64,000 bases of DNA from an uncultured Mucilaginibacter sp. (GCF_913773635.1 NZ_CAJYGQ010000008.1:124001-188000), one strand, 5' to 3'. Counted from the first letter of the stretch, positions 9,716-18,736 are shown. Program-made: numbers and translations. The notes: generated from the letters alone by a model not told the origin.

Positions 9716-10224
9716 TATACAGTAGTAGCTTTAGGTTTACCTTCTTTAGTGGCCAGCAACACAGCGCCCACCATGGCCGATAACAACAGGATTGACGATA
9801 CCTCGAACGGAAGTAAGAATTCATTAAACAATACCCTACCCAGGTTTTGTACCGAACCCAAATTTACATCTTGCAACACCACCGGGTTTGACTTTGCGGT
9901 TAGTTTGATGGCTCCTACCAGCGTTACCAGTAATACACCACCGCCTATTATACCGGCGAGTTTTACATAAATGCTTTTAGTAGGCTCGGCATCTTTATTC
10001 AGGTTCAGCATCATGAGTACAAACAGGAAAAGCACCAGTATAGCCCCCATGTAAACAATAAAGTTTACGACGGCCAAAAACTGGGCATTCAAAATAATGT
10101 AATGAATGGTGAACGTAAAAAATGTAATAATGAGGTACAGCACACTATGCACCGGGTTTTTGGCAAAAATAACCAGCAGTGAAAACAGTATGGACAAGAA
10201 TGCGATAAAGTAAAATACACTCAT
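9715..10224 (-). CDS. nuoJ: NADH-quinone oxidoreductase subunit J
   Basis: NuoJ is a membrane-arm subunit with five helices next to NuoK and NuoH. The 169-aa product shows the NPVHSVLYLIITFFTFTIHYIILNAQFLAVVNFIVYMGAI-type first half typical of the family, including the pi-bulge helix region VNFIVYMGAILVLFLFVLMML (about residues 53-73). It lies 65 bases after nuoI and overlaps nuoK by one base. Confidence 0.95.
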   Translation of the reverse strand: MSVFYFIAFLSILFSLLVIFAKNPVHSVLYLIITFFTFTIHYIILNAQFLAVVNFIVYMGAILVLFLFVLMMLNLNKDAEPTKSIYVKLAGIIGGGVLLVTLVGAIKLTAKSNPVVLQDVNLGSVQNLGRVLFNEFLLPFEVSSILLLSAMVGAVLLATKEGKPKATTV

Positions 10225-10289
10225 AGCTCGAGATACAGAAAAATACCTTTACCGGTTAATTGGTTGCCGGTAAAGGTATCATTCTTTTT

Positions 10290-10787
10290 TTATTGGTTTA
10301 AAGGCGGCTCAACTAATTTGTCTTTGCCGTATATAAAGTCTTTACGTAAAAAATCGGTTGGTACAATGTCGCCGTCAAGGTAAATGGCCTCTTTAGGGCA
10401 GGCTTCTTCGCACAGGCCGCAAAAAATGCAACGTAACATGTTTATCTCGTATACAGCCGCATACTTTTCCTCACGGTACAAGTGCTCTTCACCTTTTTGG
10501 CGTTCACCGGCAGTCATGGTAATAGCTTCGGCAGGACACGATAATGCGCACAAGCCGCAGGCAGTACAACGTTCCTTACCGTTTTCATCGCGCTTTAATG
10601 AGTGCATACCACGGAAATTTTCCGAAAACTCTCTTTTTTGTTCAGGATAACGAATGGTTACATCCTTCTTAAAAAAGTGCTTCATGGTTATGCTCAAACC
10701 CTGAGCAATAGCAGGCAGGTAAGCACGCTCCCAAAAATTGAGGGGCTTAACTTCTAATACTTTTCGCTTTTTACTTAATGGTTCCAT
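10290..10787 (-). CDS. nuoI: NADH-quinone oxidoreductase subunit I
   Basis: NuoI carries the two [4Fe-4S] clusters N6a and N6b that pass electrons from NuoG to NuoB. The 165-aa product has two ferredoxin-type motifs: C74, C77, C80, C84 and C120, C123, C126, C130, each in the C-x2-C-x2-C-x3-C-P arrangement. A leading amphipathic region (residues 15-40) would sit on the membrane surface. It starts 8 bases after nuoH. Confidence 0.97.
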   Translation of the reverse strand: MEPLSKKRKVLEVKPLNFWERAYLPAIAQGLSITMKHFFKKDVTIRYPEQKREFSENFRGMHSLKRDENGKERCTACGLCALSCPAEAITMTAGERQKGEEHLYREEKYAAVYEINMLRCIFCGLCEEACPKEAIYLDGDIVPTDFLRKDFIYGKDKLVEPPLNQ

Positions 10788-10795
10788 ATATGAGG

Positions 10796-11836
10796 TTAAG
10801 CAAACTTGTCAATTAATGTAGATATAATACCGGTTAATACGATGTTAGCAATAGCCAGCGGTATCAAAGTTTTCCAACCCAAGTGCATCAGCTGATCATA
10901 ACGGAAACGCGGGATAGTCCAACGTACCCACATGAAAAAGAAGATGAAGGCAAATATTTTGGCAAACAGTACTACTACTCCAATTATAGGTGCAATGGTA
11001 GGGCCTGCATGTGCCGCCACCCAATCCATACCCGGGTAATTATAACCGCCCCAGTACAGGGTAGCCATAACCGCCGATGATACGAACATATTAATATACT
11101 CGGCAAACAGGTAAAAGCCCAGCTTCATGGACGAATATTCGGTATGATAACCACCTACGAGCTCGGTTTCACACTCAGGCAAATCGAACGGGCTCCGGTT
11201 GGTTTCGGCAAAGGCGCACACCATAAATATTAAAAAGCCAAGCGGTTGTGTAAGTACATTCCAATGCCAGCCATGTTGCTGCTCGGCAATTTCTTTCAAA
11301 CTTAAAGTACCGGTTAGCATCAGAAGGGCAATGATGGATAAACCCATCGAAATTTCGTAGCTAATGTTTTGAGATGCTGCGCGAATAGCACCCAGTAAAG
11401 AGTATTTGTTGTTAGATGCCCAGCCACCAATCATAATACCATATACACCCAACGATACTACGCCAAAAATGTATAATATACCCACATTAATATCGGTAAC
11501 CTGTAAATCAATTACCCTGCCGGCAACTTCCATTTGAGGGCCCCACGGAATAACCGCCGAACCTATACAGGCTGTCATGATAGCCAGAGAAGGACCAACA
11601 ATGAACAGAAAACCGCTTGCACGGGTAGGGATAATTTCCTCTTTCATGAACATTTTAGCACCATCGGCCATGGGTTGTAAAATACCAAACGGACCGGCAC
11701 GGTTAGGGCCTACCCTATCTTGTAAAAAAGCCGCAACCTTGCGCTCGGCATAAGTAGAGTACATGGCTACAACAAGGCTTATGGCAAAAATTACTACCAC
11801 AAGCACCAATTTTATGATTAAGTCAGCAATCTCCAT
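10796..11836 (-). CDS. nuoH: NADH-quinone oxidoreductase subunit H
   Basis: NuoH is the membrane subunit that forms the quinone chamber with NuoB and NuoD. The 346-aa product has eight or so helices with the family's signature loops: AERKVAAFLQDRVGPNRAGP near residue 30 and the acidic loop SPFDLPECETELVGGY near residue 215, which belongs to the E-channel. Its ATG overlaps the last base of nuoG (11836). Confidence 0.97.
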   Translation of the reverse strand: MEIADLIIKLVLVVVIFAISLVVAMYSTYAERKVAAFLQDRVGPNRAGPFGILQPMADGAKMFMKEEIIPTRASGFLFIVGPSLAIMTACIGSAVIPWGPQMEVAGRVIDLQVTDINVGILYIFGVVSLGVYGIMIGGWASNNKYSLLGAIRAASQNISYEISMGLSIIALLMLTGTLSLKEIAEQQHGWHWNVLTQPLGFLIFMVCAFAETNRSPFDLPECETELVGGYHTEYSSMKLGFYLFAEYINMFVSSAVMATLYWGGYNYPGMDWVAAHAGPTIAPIIGVVVLFAKIFAFIFFFMWVRWTIPRFRYDQLMHLGWKTLIPLAIANIVLTGIISTLIDKFA

Positions 11837-12834
11837 TATAATCTGGTCTCCCGTTCAAATTGTTCTTTATTGGCTTCGAGTAAAACCGGGTTGGTTTTAA
11901 CTACAGGCAGTGGCCTTAGCGTATCGTAATGGTTAGCGCTGATAACCGATTGGTTTGACACCTTGCGCGGCCCCTCGATAACCCAATCGGCAGTTTTCTT
12001 TTTATCAAAACGGCAGGTATTGCAAATAAATTCCTCTACCTCACCGTACTGATCTTTACGGGCAGTAACGCGTATTACGTCTTCGCCCTTATACCAAAGC
12101 GTTACTTTGCCACTGCATTTTTCGTGGTCGCAATCGCGATGTGCTTCTACCGGTTTGGTAAACCATACGCGGTTTTTAAAGCGGAAAGTTTTATCGGTTA
12201 ACGCACCTACAGGGCATACGTCTATCACGTTACCTGAAAAGTCGTTATCAACTGCTTTTTGTATGTAAGTAGAAATTTCGGCATGGTCACCACGGTTTAA
12301 TACACCGTGTACGCGCTGCTCGGTAATTTGATCGGCGGTAAAAACGCAACGGTAGCATAAAATACAACGGGTCATATGCAGCTGAATCTTATCGCCAATG
12401 TCTATTTTCTCAAAAGTACGGCGGTCGAACTCGTAGCGGGTTTTGGCGGCACCATGTTCGTAACCTAAATCTTGCAGGTGGCATTCGCCGGCCTGGTCAC
12501 AAACGGGGCAATCAAGCGGATGATTAATCAGGAGCATCTCTACGATGCCTTTACGAGCTTCAATAACCTCTGGCGAGGTAATGTTTTGCACCTCCATACC
12601 ATCCATAACACCGGTACGGCATGATGCTACCAGCTTAGGCATAGGGCGTGGATCTTTTTCAGAACCTTTTGTTACCTTAACTAAACAGGTACGGCATTTA
12701 CCACCGCTACCTTCCAGCTTAGAGTAATAGCACATAGCCGGCGGAACAATATCGCCTCCTATCTGCCTTGCAGCATTCAGAATGGATGTGCCGGGTTCAA
12801 CATCAATGCTAATTCCGTCAATAGTTACTTTCAT
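11836..12834 (-). CDS. nuoG: NADH-quinone oxidoreductase subunit G, short form
   Basis: This 332-aa product is about a third of the length of Escherichia coli NuoG. It keeps the [2Fe-2S] N1b ligands C35, C47, C50, C72; the N5 set H105, C109, C112, C118; and the N4 set C157, C160, C163, C207. After that comes a short segment with C235, C240, C271 and C274 that resembles the start of the molybdopterin-oxidoreductase Fe-S domain, and then the protein ends: the large molybdopterin-type domain is missing. The electron chain to NuoI is still complete. The start overlaps the upstream gamma-glutamylcyclotransferase-like gene by 17 bases. Confidence 0.95.
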   Translation of the reverse strand: MKVTIDGISIDVEPGTSILNAARQIGGDIVPPAMCYYSKLEGSGGKCRTCLVKVTKGSEKDPRPMPKLVASCRTGVMDGMEVQNITSPEVIEARKGIVEMLLINHPLDCPVCDQAGECHLQDLGYEHGAAKTRYEFDRRTFEKIDIGDKIQLHMTRCILCYRCVFTADQITEQRVHGVLNRGDHAEISTYIQKAVDNDFSGNVIDVCPVGALTDKTFRFKNRVWFTKPVEAHRDCDHEKCSGKVTLWYKGEDVIRVTARKDQYGEVEEFICNTCRFDKKKTADWVIEGPRKVSNQSVISANHYDTLRPLPVVKTNPVLLEANKEQFERETRL

Positions 12835-13219
12835 TAACCTTATCTCTAATATAAGCGAGGTAATCGCCGTTTATAATCTTTATATGTGATGGACGCAGTT
12901 CTTTTATAAAAACATACACCCAACAATTTATCTCACTTTGGTTATCAAGCTTCACCGTTTTTAAAACGCGGTTATACTCGTCACCTTCGTACTCATCAAG
13001 TACCGCAAACACCGCTTGCGCATTGTTTATGCGGTATACCTCGCCTGTAATAGTATCAGTTGCACTGGCAACTTCAACAAGGCCAGGGTATTGACCTAAA
13101 TCGTACAATTGGCCCAAAATAGAGCCATTCCCTTCAAAATGAAGATACTCATGCACGCTGCGCATTACCCCGGCCTCAAAAGTTTTTAACAAGGTGCCAT
13201 ATACAAATATGTATTCCAT
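12818..13219 (-). CDS. gamma-glutamylcyclotransferase-like (AIG2/GGCT fold) protein
   Basis: The 133-aa product has the GGCT/AIG2 fold signature: FVYGTLL at residues 5-11, which forms the substrate-binding loop, a GQLYDLGQYPGLV segment, and LDEYEG at 74-79 with the likely catalytic glutamate E78. Family members cyclise gamma-glutamyl amines or peptides to 5-oxoproline, but many homologues have unknown substrates. It sits inside the nuo operon and overlaps nuoG by 17 bases, so it must be cotranscribed with complex I genes. No functional link to NADH oxidation is evident; a housekeeping rider is the simplest reading. Confidence 0.83.
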   Translation of the reverse strand: MEYIFVYGTLLKTFEAGVMRSVHEYLHFEGNGSILGQLYDLGQYPGLVEVASATDTITGEVYRINNAQAVFAVLDEYEGDEYNRVLKTVKLDNQSEINCWVYVFIKELRPSHIKIINGDYLAYIRDKVNESNY

Positions 13220-13241
13220 ATAAAACCTTGTTAACCAGCTG

Positions 13242-13550
13242 CTATAACTGGTACTCTTTTATAACGGGGGTTCCATCAGCGGCGGTACCCATTTCTATAT
13301 CAATTTTCGCGCCTTTCAATATGGGCGACTCCTGCAAAACAGGAGCAATATTCTTGAACAAAACTTCAGGGTTAGCAGCCGTTAAATAAAACAGCGCTCT
13401 GTTGTTTTCCTCATCAAGTTCATAAGTATCGTACTCTCCTACGTTATGATAATTAACTGCATTTTCTATTTGATCCTGCAAATCATCTAAGTAGTCAAAA
13501 TCTTCTACTTTATAATCAAACTTTATAACAACCGGATGTATTTCTGCCAT
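13242..13550 (-). CDS. hypothetical acidic protein in the nuo operon
   Basis: I do not recognise this 102-aa product. It has no signal peptide, membrane helix or cysteine. It is acidic, with a DYLDDLQDQIENAV helix near residues 19-32 and alternating strand-helix patterns (VIKFDYKV, RALFYLTAANPEVLFKNIAPVL, IDIEMG), suggesting a small alpha/beta fold. It reads between nuoF (71-base spacer) and the GGCT-like gene (22-base spacer) on the nuo transcript. Coding status is supported by a good start, tight packing and codon use like its neighbours. Confidence 0.75.
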   Translation of the reverse strand: MAEIHPVVIKFDYKVEDFDYLDDLQDQIENAVNYHNVGEYDTYELDEENNRALFYLTAANPEVLFKNIAPVLQESPILKGAKIDIEMGTAADGTPVIKEYQL

Positions 13551-13621
13551 GTTTTTTCAATAAGCTTAGTAAAATGTTATAAATATAATAACTTATTGCA
13601 TATCAGAAATATTGCCTCTTG

Positions 13622-14983
13622 TTAAACCGCAGCCTCGGGCTTTGGTAACGGATCGGCGTAATGTGCCAAACCATAGTTTCGGCTTACCGCCTCGGCTCCG
13701 TTTGTTACGTGCCACTCAAACTCATCGCGGAAGTGACGTATAGCACTAGCCACAGGCCATGCTGCCGCATCTCCCAACGGACAAATAGTATTACCTTCTA
13801 TCTTTTTCGATACATCAACCAACAGGTCCATATCGCTCATTTTACCATGCCCCATCTCTAAGCGGTGCAGCACTTTTTCCATCCAACCGGTACCCTCACG
13901 GCAAGGCGAACATTGTCCGCAGCTTTCGTGGTGATAAAAGCGGGTAAAGTTCCAGGTATTGCGCACAATACACTGATCTTCGTCAAAAGCAATAAAACCG
14001 CCCGATCCCATCATGGTACCACTTACAAAACCACCTTCTGACAGGCCTTCGTAACTCATTACACGGGCATTACCCTCAATGGTTTTGAGGATGAGGTTAG
14101 CCGGTAAAATTGGCACCGATGAACCACCGGCAACTACAGCCTTTAAGCGTTTGCCATTGGCTATACCACCACAGTATTCATCTGAGTAAATAAATTCTTC
14201 AACCGGAACACCTAACTCAACTTCGTAAACACCAGGTTTAGCCAAGTTACCTCCTGCCGAGATCAGCTTTGTACCTGTACTTCTGCCAACACCAATTTTA
14301 GCATACTCATCGCCACCATCACGAATGATAGGCACAGTAGCCGCAATAGATTCTACATTGTTTACCACCGTTGGGCAGCCATATAAACCCGCAATAGCCG
14401 GGAATGGTGGTTTAATACGTGGATTACCACGTTTGCCTTCCAATGATTCTATCAATGCGGTCTCTTCCCCGCAGATATATGCGCCGCCTCCAGGTTGTAC
14501 GTACAACTCCAGATCGTAACCGGTGCCTAAAATGTTTTTACCTAAAAATCCGGCATTTTTAGCTTCAGCTATGGCCCTTTCCAGGATGCGGATTTGGGGC
14601 ATCATTTCGCCGCGTACGTATATGTACGAGGTTTTAGCGCCCAGTGCAAAGCTGGCTATAATCATTCCCTCAATTAACAGGTGAGGGATGTGTGTCATTA
14701 AATAACGGTCTTTAAACGTTCCGGGTTCCGACTCATCGGCATTGCAAACCAGGTAACGGGGCACACCTTCGGGCTTAGCCAAAAAGCTCCACTTCATACC
14801 CGTTGGGAAACCTGCACCACCACGGCCACGCAAACCCGATTTTTTAACCTCTTCCACCACTTCATCGGGTGTTAAGGTCTTCAAGGCTTTTTCCATGGCA
14901 GCATAACCACCTTTTTGGCGGTAAACCTCCAGGGTATTGATGCCGGGTACGTTTATATGTTCAAGTAATAATTTGCGTCCCAT
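13622..14983 (-). CDS. nuoF: NADH-quinone oxidoreductase subunit F
   Basis: NuoF binds NADH and FMN and holds the first [4Fe-4S] cluster, N3. The 453-aa product has the glycine-rich FMN loop GRGGAGFP at residues 53-60, the nucleotide segment [13 protein letters not shown] at 165-177, and the N3 ligands C355, C358 and C361 (SCGQCSPC) plus C401. Length and motif spacing match family members. It begins 3 bases after a small basic orphan gene rather than directly after nuoE. Confidence 0.97.
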   Translation of the reverse strand: MGRKLLLEHINVPGINTLEVYRQKGGYAAMEKALKTLTPDEVVEEVKKSGLRGRGGAGFPTGMKWSFLAKPEGVPRYLVCNADESEPGTFKDRYLMTHIPHLLIEGMIIASFALGAKTSYIYVRGEMMPQIRILERAIAEAKNAGFLGKNILGTGYDLELYVQPGGGAYICGEETALIESLEGKRGNPRIKPPFPAIAGLYGCPTVVNNVESIAATVPIIRDGGDEYAKIGVGRSTGTKLISAGGNLAKPGVYEVELGVPVEEFIYSDEYCGGIANGKRLKAVVAGGSSVPILPANLILKTIEGNARVMSYEGLSEGGFVSGTMMGSGGFIAFDEDQCIVRNTWNFTRFYHHESCGQCSPCREGTGWMEKVLHRLEMGHGKMSDMDLLVDVSKKIEGNTICPLGDAAAWPVASAIRHFRDEFEWHVTNGAEAVSRNYGLAHYADPLPKPEAAV

Positions 14984-14986
14984 GTT

Positions 14987-15325
14987 CTAATTCAAAAATA
15001 CATAACCCTTACCTACTACAGGCTCGGTTCGAATTGAATGTTCTTCATTAATCAGATGACTCCTAACATCTCGCTTGCCCCTTGCTCTATCTATTTGGTG
15101 CATCATCTGTTTATTTTTCTGATTGCTTTTCCGGGTAGAGTTTCTTCTACGTTTATCGAATACCATCGATTTGGTCCCGTATTTAGCATGTAATTTATAG
15201 TACCTCTTACTTGCGTCAGCATTTTCTTTAGTCTTACGCTCTCGAAATTCAGACGTATCGTTAAACCCCTCATACAATTCTGGGTTTCTTAAAATATGAT
15301 AGTCTTTATCCTTTTGCGAAGCCAT
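14987..15325 (-). CDS. hypothetical basic protein between nuoE and nuoF
   Basis: I do not recognise this 112-aa product. It is hydrophilic and very rich in Lys/Arg (for example KRRRNSTRKSNQKNKQ around residues 58-73), with no signal peptide, membrane helix or cysteine. Its start lies 3 bases after the nuoE stop and its end 3 bases before the nuoF start, so it is fully embedded in the operon and probably translationally coupled. Composition suggests RNA, DNA or phosphate binding; a link to complex I assembly is speculation. The weakly structured sequence could also be a recent insertion, but the exact packing argues for a maintained gene. Confidence 0.7.
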   Translation of the reverse strand: MASQKDKDYHILRNPELYEGFNDTSEFRERKTKENADASKRYYKLHAKYGTKSMVFDKRRRNSTRKSNQKNKQMMHQIDRARGKRDVRSHLINEEHSIRTEPVVGKGYVFLN

Positions 15326-15328
15326 CTA

Positions 15329-15853
15329 TTAGTTATTTGCCTTTGCTGTTAAATCACTAATTAACTGGTCAACCGACTCAGGCGTTAAATTTTCGTAAAA
15401 AGTATATTCGGGGCCAATTTGCAGTACCGGACCGAAGCCACAGGCAGCAAGGCATTCCACACCGCGCCAACTAAACAGGCCATCAGCAGTAACTTCGCCT
15501 TCCTTAACGCCTAAAGTTTGCTCAATGTGGTCCATTATTTTTTCGGCACCTACCAAACAGCAAGGGCCTGTGCGGCAAACCTCTAACACATACTTGCCCT
15601 GAGGGCGTAAAAAGTACATGGTATAAAAGGTTGCCACCTCGTAAACTTCAATAGGCTCAATTTTTAAATACTCGGCAACTTTATCCATTGCCTTTGAGCT
15701 TAACCAGCCATGCTCGGCTTGTACGGCGTGTAGCATAGGTAATAAGGCCGATTTTTGCTTCCCTTCGGGGTAACGGCTTACAAAATCAGCAAACTGCTCA
15801 AGCAATGCAGCCGAAAATTCGACCGGTGTTTGGGTATCTTCTACTTTAAGCAT
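15329..15853 (-). CDS. nuoE: NADH-quinone oxidoreductase subunit E
   Basis: NuoE carries the [2Fe-2S] cluster N1a in the NADH-dehydrogenase module. The 174-aa product has the thioredoxin-like fold with ligands C93, C98, C134 and C138 (EVCRTGPCC and VECLAACG). Length is normal. Its start overlaps the end of nuoD by 8 bases, indicating translational coupling. Confidence 0.96.
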   Translation of the reverse strand: MLKVEDTQTPVEFSAALLEQFADFVSRYPEGKQKSALLPMLHAVQAEHGWLSSKAMDKVAEYLKIEPIEVYEVATFYTMYFLRPQGKYVLEVCRTGPCCLVGAEKIMDHIEQTLGVKEGEVTADGLFSWRGVECLAACGFGPVLQIGPEYTFYENLTPESVDQLISDLTAKANN

Positions 15854-17072
15854 CTAACTCTCCAGCTATAACGTTTAAGCTACTCATGTTAATAATGGCA
15901 TCCGAAAGCAACATACCACGGCTCATATCGGCATACATACTGTAATTGATAAAGCTTGGCCTGCGGAAATGCAAACGGTACGGGCTACGTCCACCATCGT
16001 TTACCAGGTAAAAACCCAACTCGCCGTTGGTTCCTTCAACCGAATGGTAAACCTCCCCTACCGGTGTTTCAATCTCACCCATCACAATTTTAAAGTGATA
16101 AATAAGGGCTTCCATGTTGTTGTACACTTCCTCTTTTGGAGGCAGGTAAAACTCAGGCACATCGGCGTGGAAAATGGTTGGATCTTCTTTTTCTATCTTA
16201 TCCAAAGCCTGCTGTATCATGCGCATGCTTTGTTTCATTTCTTCGTTACGCACCAAAAAGCGGTCGTACACATCGCCCGTTGTACCCACCGGAACTTCAA
16301 AATCAAAGTCCTCGTATGAGCAATACGGATTCATGGCGCGTACGTCGTAGTCAACACCGGTGGCACGCAATATAGGGCCGCTCCAGCTGTAATCTAATGC
16401 AGTTTCGGCAGTTACCGGGGCTACGCCTTTGGTACGATCAATAAATATACGGTTACGATTAAACAGGGATTCAAACTCGTTTAAAACCTTAGGAAAATCT
16501 ACCAGAAACTTTTTGATTTTGGCAAAAGCAATATCATTGAAATTACGCTCAAATCCACCTATACGGCCTACGTTGGTTGTTAAGCGCGACCCGCAAACCT
16601 CTTCGTAAATTTCGTAAATGGCCTCGCGGTATTCCATCATGTATAGGAAGCCTGTAAATGCGCCGGTATCAACACCTAACACACCATTACAAATAATGTG
16701 GTCGGCAATACGTGAGAGCTCCATGATGATTACGCGCAGATAATCCACACGCTTAGGTGTTTGTATCTTCAACAGCTTCTCAACCGTCATATGCCAGCCC
16801 ATGTTATTAATAGGGGCTGAACAGTAGTTTAAACGGTCGGTTAAGGGAGTAATTTGATAAAACGGGCGATGCTCGGCAATTTTCTCAAACGCACGGTGGA
16901 TATAACCTATGGTTGATACCCCGCTTACAATGCGCTCACCATCCATTTGCAATACATTTTGGAATACGCCATGCGTAGCCGGATGCGTTGGCCCCAGGTT
17001 AAGGGTAGATAACTCGCTTTGCAGGTTGGTATCTGTATTACTATTAGTATTTAACGAAGGAAAATTCTGCAT
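15846..17072 (-). CDS. nuoD: NADH-quinone oxidoreductase subunit D
   Basis: NuoD (49-kDa type) forms the quinone-binding pocket with NuoB and descends from NiFe-hydrogenase large subunits. The 408-aa product has the quinone-site loop LNLGPTHPATHGV (about residues 24-36), whose histidines contact the quinone head group, and a C-terminal VIAGELDA end. NuoC and NuoD are separate proteins here, not fused. The gene starts 3 bases after nuoC. Confidence 0.96.
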   Translation of the reverse strand: MQNFPSLNTNSNTDTNLQSELSTLNLGPTHPATHGVFQNVLQMDGERIVSGVSTIGYIHRAFEKIAEHRPFYQITPLTDRLNYCSAPINNMGWHMTVEKLLKIQTPKRVDYLRVIIMELSRIADHIICNGVLGVDTGAFTGFLYMMEYREAIYEIYEEVCGSRLTTNVGRIGGFERNFNDIAFAKIKKFLVDFPKVLNEFESLFNRNRIFIDRTKGVAPVTAETALDYSWSGPILRATGVDYDVRAMNPYCSYEDFDFEVPVGTTGDVYDRFLVRNEEMKQSMRMIQQALDKIEKEDPTIFHADVPEFYLPPKEEVYNNMEALIYHFKIVMGEIETPVGEVYHSVEGTNGELGFYLVNDGGRSPYRLHFRRPSFINYSMYADMSRGMLLSDAIINMSSLNVIAGELDA

Positions 17073-17075
17073 AGG

Positions 17076-17579
17076 TTATCTTCCAAAATAAAAATCTTTT
17101 TTATCTACACGGTTCGGATCTTCCAGTGGATATTCTTTACGCATTGGGAACACGGTCATATCGTCCACATTCAGTATACGAACCAGGTTAGGATGGCCTT
17201 CAAAGTTCACCCCAAAAAAGTCGTACGTTTCACGCTCCATCCAGTTAGCACCATTCCAAAGTTCAGTAGCTGATGGTATACGCTCATCACCCGCCGGTAA
17301 AAACACTTTTACGCGTATGCGCACGTTATGCACCAAACTGTGTACGTGGTATATAACTCCAATTGGGTTCTCCTGCTCGGGATATTGAATAGCAGTAATA
17401 TCGGTAAGATATATAAACTGCAGGGCCGCATCAGTTTTGATGTAGCGCAACAAGTCTATAATGGTATCGCGGTTGGTTTCAACCGTTAACATGCCGTAAT
17501 CTTCAACAACAGGCTTTACTAATTCGCCAAATTTGCCGGTTAGGTTTTCAAGCAGTATATCGTTATTTAATTCACCCAT
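17076..17579 (-). CDS. nuoC: NADH-quinone oxidoreductase subunit C
   Basis: NuoC (30-kDa type) is a peripheral-arm scaffold subunit. The 167-aa product has the family signature ERETYDFFGVNFEGHPNLVRIL beginning near residue 115 and the final PLEDPNRVDKKDFYFGR-like tail. It overlaps nuoB by one base (17579) and precedes nuoD by 3 bases. Confidence 0.95.
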   Translation of the reverse strand: MGELNNDILLENLTGKFGELVKPVVEDYGMLTVETNRDTIIDLLRYIKTDAALQFIYLTDITAIQYPEQENPIGVIYHVHSLVHNVRIRVKVFLPAGDERIPSATELWNGANWMERETYDFFGVNFEGHPNLVRILNVDDMTVFPMRKEYPLEDPNRVDKKDFYFGR

Positions 17580-18121
17580 TACTGGATTCCGTATTTAGCT
17601 AGTAATTGCTGATACTCCGGTGTATCGCGGCGGCGCAACGACTCGGTTTGTACCAGTTTTTGAATATTCATAAAACCATCAATAATAGCTTCGGGGCGCG
17701 GCGGGCAACCCGGTACATAAACGTCAACCGGAATAACCTCATCTATTCCCTGCAACACCGAGTAAGTATCAAATATACCACCGCTTGATGCACAGGCACC
17801 AACAGCCATTACCCAACGAGGCTCGGCCATTTGCAGGTAAACCTGGCGCAAAACCGGAGCCATCTTTTTAGATATTGTACCCATTACCATGAGCAAATCG
17901 GCCTGGCGAGGTGAAAAGCTTAAACGCTCGGCACCAAAGCGCGACAAATCGTAATGCGAGCCCATGGTAGCCATAAACTCAATACCACAGCATGATGTAG
18001 CAAAAGGCAACGGCCACAAAGAATGTGAACGTGCCAAACCTATGGCCTTATCTAACGATGTAGCGAAAAATCCCGAACCTTCAACACCCGGAGGGGCATT
18101 AACTATCTGTACATCACTCAT
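17579..18121 (-). CDS. nuoB: NADH-quinone oxidoreductase subunit B
   Basis: NuoB holds the terminal [4Fe-4S] cluster N2 that reduces quinone. The 180-aa product has the tandem cysteines C44-C45 (SCCGIEFM), C110 in GACASSGG and C139 in PGCPPRPE, the complete N2 ligand set. It is the first gene of the main nuo block: the 239 bases upstream contain a terminator-like hairpin and a promoter-like element instead of tight linkage to nuoA. Confidence 0.97.
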   Translation of the reverse strand: MSDVQIVNAPPGVEGSGFFATSLDKAIGLARSHSLWPLPFATSCCGIEFMATMGSHYDLSRFGAERLSFSPRQADLLMVMGTISKKMAPVLRQVYLQMAEPRWVMAVGACASSGGIFDTYSVLQGIDEVIPVDVYVPGCPPRPEAIIDGFMNIQKLVQTESLRRRDTPEYQQLLAKYGIQ

Positions 18122-18160
18122 TGGTTATAATTGCTAAAATTCCGCCTAAACGGATGCCTA

Positions 18161-18168
18161 CAAATTTA
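18161..18168 (-). promoter_or_regulatory. candidate -7 element for nuoB-N
   Basis: TAAATTTG on the minus strand fits TAnnTTTG and lies 39 bases upstream of the nuoB ATG, predicting a short leader. No clean TTTG is found at the -33 position. Its placement between the nuoA terminator and nuoB supports a second promoter for nuoB-N. Confidence 0.45.
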
Positions 18169-18290
18169 TTATTATAAACGTATTTTGGTATAGTGTAATA
18201 TGTACAACATCGTATTTAGAAACAGTCTAAACAGGCTGATTATGTGGGTTATACATTAAGCTTTTATTGAAAATCAAGCATTAAAACACA

Positions 18291-18326
18291 AAACACCCGA
18301 TAGATTTAATAACCTATCGGGTGTTT
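18291..18326 (-). terminator. terminator-like hairpin between nuoA and nuoB
   Basis: A perfect 13-bp inverted repeat (AAACACCCGATAG and its complement) with a 10-base loop lies 35 bases after the nuoA stop. On the minus strand it is followed by a T-rich TGTGTTTTAATG, and the stem itself ends in TTT, so it should stop or attenuate transcription from nuoA. Confidence 0.75.
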
Positions 18327-18360
18327 ATTTATCATATTGATAATACTAATACCTTTCTAA

Positions 18361-18732
18361 TTAGTTCCAGTCCAACGCTCCCTTTTTTAACACGTAAATA
18401 AAGCCTAAAAGAAGGGTTGCCATAAAGATAAACATCTCTATTAAACCATCGGTGCCCATTGCTTTAAAATTTACCGCCCATGGATACATAAAGATAACCT
18501 CCACATCAAACAAAACAAACAAGATGGCTACCAGGAAGTACTTGATTGATACCGGTGTGCGGGCATTACCCACTACCTCAATACCCGATTCAAACGGAGT
18601 AAGCTTATCGGCGGTGACACGTTTTGGCCCTAGTTTGTGGGTGGCCAGCATGGTTGTTACAACAAATCCAATAGCCACCAGCATTTGAATAATGATGGGC
18701 AAATAATTAACCGGTAAACTTTGTGCTTCCAT
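18361..18732 (-). CDS. nuoA: NADH-quinone oxidoreductase subunit A
   Basis: NuoA is a three-helix membrane subunit next to NuoH. The 123-aa product begins MEAQSLPVNYLP, a typical family start, and keeps KRVTADKLTPFESGIEV in the first loop and FVLFDVEVIFMYPWA in the second helix with its conserved acids. I chose the ATG at 18732 because upstream in-frame extension only translates the promoter. Only four bases separate the -7 box from this ATG, so the mRNA may be leaderless. A hairpin follows the gene. Confidence 0.95.
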   Translation of the reverse strand: MEAQSLPVNYLPIIIQMLVAIGFVVTTMLATHKLGPKRVTADKLTPFESGIEVVGNARTPVSIKYFLVAILFVLFDVEVIFMYPWAVNFKAMGTDGLIEMFIFMATLLLGFIYVLKKGALDWN

Positions 18733-18736
18733 GTAG

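Noticed and set aside
18122..18360. missing gene between nuoA and nuoB
   Set aside because: No start codon with a sensible frame is present; the gap is better explained by the hairpin and promoter element.
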